Shown here in pieces: positions 22,488 to 25,222 of a stretch of DNA of 25,222 nt. The position numbers and the translations under genes were made by a program. Origin of the DNA: Mailhella sp. (GTDB taxonomy: Bacteria; Desulfobacterota; Desulfovibrionia; Desulfovibrionales; Desulfovibrionaceae); the NCBI GenBank assembly GCA_017940105.1, contig JAGAZG010000114.1:1-25222 (forward strand), given 5' to 3'. The notes below the pieces were generated by a model. It was not told where the DNA came from. It worked only from the letters and a program-made list of their open reading frames with translations, and did not search any database. The stretch's first letter is position 1. The number at the start of each line of letters is the position of its first letter.

Positions 22488-24584
22488 CTACATCTGCAAT
22501 GCTGAAAAGTCAGCGAGGCGTCCCATGCGTGAAAGCAGCGACTGAAGCAGGTCAAGCCTGTTCTTTCTCACGGCCGGGTCTTCGTCCATAACCATCACGC
22601 CGTTGAAAAAGTCGTCCACAAGAGGCCTTACTCCTTCCATGAGGACAAGAAGCTCATCAAAGCGATCCTGCGCCCACAGGCTTTCAAACTGCTCTCCCAT
22701 ACGCTCCAGGGCATCGGCAAGAGCCAGTTCAGGAGCTTCTTTCAGCAGGCTGCGGCTATATGCGCCGGTAGCTTCTGCTCCCTGCTTGCGCAGGATATTG
22801 GCAACGCGCTTAAAGGTCTGAGCGTTATCTGCAAATCCAGGCCGTTTGCTTTCTGCTTCAAGCGCTGCAAGTCGCTTAGTGGCAGCCCACACATCCTGGA
22901 ATCCGGCGTTGAGCACCGCTTCGACAAGAAGCGTGTCTGAGCCTTTTGCAAGGAACAGGTTTCTGACCCGTGCAGCAAAAAATTCTTCGAGCTTTGCCAG
23001 CGAATCCGCTTTTTCAAGTTTCCAGCGTATGTCTTTGCTGTAAAGCGACTGCGCCTTGGCAAACAGCTCTCCAACAGACAGGCGGAATCCGCGTTCGATC
23101 ATAATGCGAGCGATGCCCAGCGCACAGCGCCGCAAGGCAAAAGGATCGGCAGCGCCAGTCGGGATATTTCCAAGCCCAAAGCAGCCTGCAAGCGTGTCTG
23201 CCTTATCTGCCATCGAGAGAATGGCGCCCAATGCTGTGGCAGGAACAGGCGTATCAGGACCGGCGGGCAGGTACTGCTCTGCTATGGCATCGGCTGCGGC
23301 AGCGTCAAGTCCCATCTTATGGCCGTATATGCCGCCCATGATACCCTGCAGAGTGTCAAATTCGCCAACCATCTGCGAAACAAGGTCTGCCTTGGCAGCT
23401 CGGCCGGCAATGGCCGCCGAGACTGGCGAAACATTTACGGCATGAGCAATGCCCGGCTGTCTGACAAGCCATTCGCAAAGGGCGGAGAGCCTGCGGCATT
23501 TATCGCCCATGGAACCAAGCGGTCCCAGGAAAATGACATGGTCAAGCTTTTCCTGCCACACATCGAAAGAAGCCTTCATATCGGTATTCCAATAAAAACG
23601 GGCATCTTCCAGACGGGCGCGAAGAACGCGCTCCCAGCCCTTCTTCACAAGTTCGGGTTCCAGAGATTCCAGATTGGCGACCGTAAGAAAATGCGGCAGG
23701 AGTTTCCCGTCAGAACTGGCAACGCCAAAGCTTTTCTGATGCGTTTCCATACTTGTGAGTAAAACTTCGGCGGGAAGTTCCAGGAAGGAGGGGTCAAAAT
23801 CGCCAAGGATAGGCACAGGACGCTCGCACAGTCCGCGAACTTCTTCGAGCAGGCTGTCTTTCCAGAGAATGCGTCCGCCTAAAGCTGCTGCCAGCTTGTC
23901 TCCGCCTTCAGTGATAAGGCGCTCACGTCCTGCAGCAGAAAGCACCACGCCGCACTTTTCTGCAAGTACCTCATCAAAATCATCAGCGCATGCAACGGCA
24001 AAGGGGCCTCGACCATGAATTCGGTGCCCTGTGGTCATACGTCCGGATTCTATGCCAGCAACAGAAAAAGGCACAATGTCACCATCCATGAGGGCCAGAA
24101 GCCAGCGAAGAGGACGCGCGAACAAAAAATGACTGCTTTCCCAATGCATGCGCTTGGCAAAAGGAAGGGAAGCAATGATGCCAGGCGCAGCCTCTGCGAT
24201 TATGGAAGAGGCGCTCTGCCCTCCCACTGTCTTGCGGGCCGCCACGTATTCGCCCTTGGGAGTTTCCTGCGTAAACAGGCTGGCAGAATCAACGCCCTGC
24301 CCCCTGGCAAAGCCGAGGGCTGCCTTGGTGGGCTTGCCTTCTGCATCGTAAGCGGCTCGAACAGCAGGACCGAGTACGATCTCTTCACGCACGGGCGTTG
24401 CGGCAAGCAGTCCGCGAACGTGCAATACGGAGCGGCGCGGCGTGCAATCGGACGTTATCTGTTCATAAGTCAGGCCAGTCTCATCGAAAAGGCTGCAAAA
24501 GCGGGCATGCAGTTCTTTTTCAAGGGAAGGCAAAAAACGCGCAGGCAATTCTTCGGTGCCGATTTCAAGAACAAAATGACTCAT
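22488..24584 (-). CDS. glyS: Glycyl-tRNA synthetase beta subunit
   Basis: This is the large subunit of the bacterial alpha2beta2-type glycyl-tRNA synthetase, which provides tRNA recognition. The 698-residue protein opens SHFVLEIGTEELPARFLPSLE, with SDCTPRRSVLHVRGL, an EIVLGPAVRAAYD stretch and HWESSHFLFARPLRWLLALM in the N-terminal part. The HD-type region (GSMGDKCRRLSAL) follows, and the anticodon-binding C-terminus includes DDFFNGVMVMDEDPAVRKNRL. The length is normal. ATG 24584 lies 3 nt after the glyQ stop, so both subunits are translated from one message. Confidence 0.97.
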   Translation of the reverse strand: MSHFVLEIGTEELPARFLPSLEKELHARFCSLFDETGLTYEQITSDCTPRRSVLHVRGLLAATPVREEIVLGPAVRAAYDAEGKPTKAALGFARGQGVDSASLFTQETPKGEYVAARKTVGGQSASSIIAEAAPGIIASLPFAKRMHWESSHFLFARPLRWLLALMDGDIVPFSVAGIESGRMTTGHRIHGRGPFAVACADDFDEVLAEKCGVVLSAAGRERLITEGGDKLAAALGGRILWKDSLLEEVRGLCERPVPILGDFDPSFLELPAEVLLTSMETHQKSFGVASSDGKLLPHFLTVANLESLEPELVKKGWERVLRARLEDARFYWNTDMKASFDVWQEKLDHVIFLGPLGSMGDKCRRLSALCEWLVRQPGIAHAVNVSPVSAAIAGRAAKADLVSQMVGEFDTLQGIMGGIYGHKMGLDAAAADAIAEQYLPAGPDTPVPATALGAILSMADKADTLAGCFGLGNIPTGAADPFALRRCALGIARIMIERGFRLSVGELFAKAQSLYSKDIRWKLEKADSLAKLEEFFAARVRNLFLAKGSDTLLVEAVLNAGFQDVWAATKRLAALEAESKRPGFADNAQTFKRVANILRKQGAEATGAYSRSLLKEAPELALADALERMGEQFESLWAQDRFDELLVLMEGVRPLVDDFFNGVMVMDEDPAVRKNRLDLLQSLLSRMGRLADFSALQM

Positions 24585-24587
24585 GGA

Positions 24588-25222
24588 TTACCCCTTGTAG
24601 AGCATGGGATACCCCATGGCTTCGCGCTGTGCGGCATACAGATGGGCAACGCCTGACGCCAGCGTGCGAACGCGGGCAATATAGCCCGCGCGTTCGGTGA
24701 TGGAAATTGCCCCGCGGGCGTCCAGCAAATTGAACGTATGCGAGCATTTCAGGCAATAGTCGTAAGCAGGAAGGGGCAGCTTTTCTTCAATAAGCCGCAT
24801 GCATTCCTTTTCATAGTCGTTAAAATGCACCAGCAGCATGGCCGCATCACTCTTGTCAAAATTATAGCAGGACTGCTCGTATTCATTTTGATGGTAAACG
24901 TCCCCGTACGTGACGGAATCGTTCCACTTGATGTCGTACACGGATTCCACGCCCTGCAGATACATGGTCAGGCGTTCCAGTCCATACGTTATCTCTACGC
25001 TGGCTGGCGAAAGGTCTATGCCTCCAACCTGCTGAAAATAGGTAAACTGGGTTACCTCCATGCCGTTAAGCCAGACTTCCCATCCTAATCCCCAGGCGCC
25101 AAGCGTCGGGGACTCCCAGTCATCCTCCACAAAGCGTATGTCGTGCCTGGCAGGATCAATGCCAAGGGCTTTCAGGCTGTCAAGATAAAGCTGCTGGGGG
25201 TCCGCTGGAACAGGCTTCATGA
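24588..25222 (-). CDS. glyQ: Glycyl-tRNA synthetase alpha subunit (5' end cut by window edge)
   Basis: The alpha subunit holds the glycine- and ATP-binding catalytic site. The visible 211 residues include LGIDPARHDIRFVEDDWESP, GLGWEVWLNGMEVTQFTYFQ, VEITYGLERL and the C-terminal AREAM-like end, matching the C-terminal two thirds of GlyQ. About 80-90 N-terminal residues, including the QQPYD and GAGTFNPAT region, should lie beyond 25222. The ATG at 25220 is an internal methionine, not the start. Confidence 0.96.
   Translation of the reverse strand, partial: MKPVPADPQQLYLDSLKALGIDPARHDIRFVEDDWESPTLGAWGLGWEVWLNGMEVTQFTYFQQVGGIDLSPASVEITYGLERLTMYLQGVESVYDIKWNDSVTYGDVYHQNEYEQSCYNFDKSDAAMLLVHFNDYEKECMRLIEEKLPLPAYDYCLKCSHTFNLLDARGAISITERAGYIARVRTLASGVAHLYAAQREAMGYPMLYKG

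Overview
The window looks like core chromosome of a sulfate- or sulfite-respiring member of the Desulfovibrionaceae. The evidence is a complete dsrMKJOP cluster, a periplasmic [NiFe] hydrogenase of the HynBA type with its maturation protease, and GC-rich protein-coding DNA. I see no insertion sequence, integrase, phage gene or CRISPR array. The species cannot be named from the sequence alone.

Layout. At 1-414 (minus strand) is the 5' part of lgt, cut by the window edge. At 546-1619 is a membrane protein with the cysteine layout of a VKOR-thioredoxin fusion. At 1751-7323 an RsbRD-type domain protein leads into dsrM, dsrK, dsrJ, dsrO and dsrP, with gaps of 11 nt or less or short overlaps, ending in a strong terminator. 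At 7474-9150 are upp and a family 9 glycosyltransferase. At 9358-12559 are hynB, hynA and hynD, with a terminator-like hairpin between hynA and hynD. At 12563-16539 (minus strand) are comEC, split by a reading-frame break, and murA. tRNA-His(GUG) follows at 16608-16683, and xth lies at 16722-17513 (minus). At 17717-20582 are murI, truA and a RluA-type pseudouridine synthase. At 20617-21813 (minus) is an exported ankyrin-repeat protein. At 22097-25222 (minus) are rpsT, glyS and a 5'-truncated glyQ.

How the genes work together. HynBA oxidises or produces H2 in the periplasm, and HynD trims the large subunit after nickel insertion. DsrMKJOP is the membrane complex that links periplasmic and quinone electrons to cytoplasmic sulfite reduction. 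In DsrO the cysteine pattern predicts exactly three [4Fe-4S] clusters. The rest is housekeeping: lipoprotein and cell-wall synthesis (lgt, murA, murI), RNA modification, translation, DNA repair and pyrimidine salvage.

I found no convincing new multi-gene system. The observations most worth checking are the comEC frame break at a five-base A run, the RsbRD domain protein heading the dsr operon, mutually exclusive hairpins in the hyn leader, a terminator inside the hyn operon, and a nine-base homopolymer inside the putative promoter spacer of the ankyrin gene.
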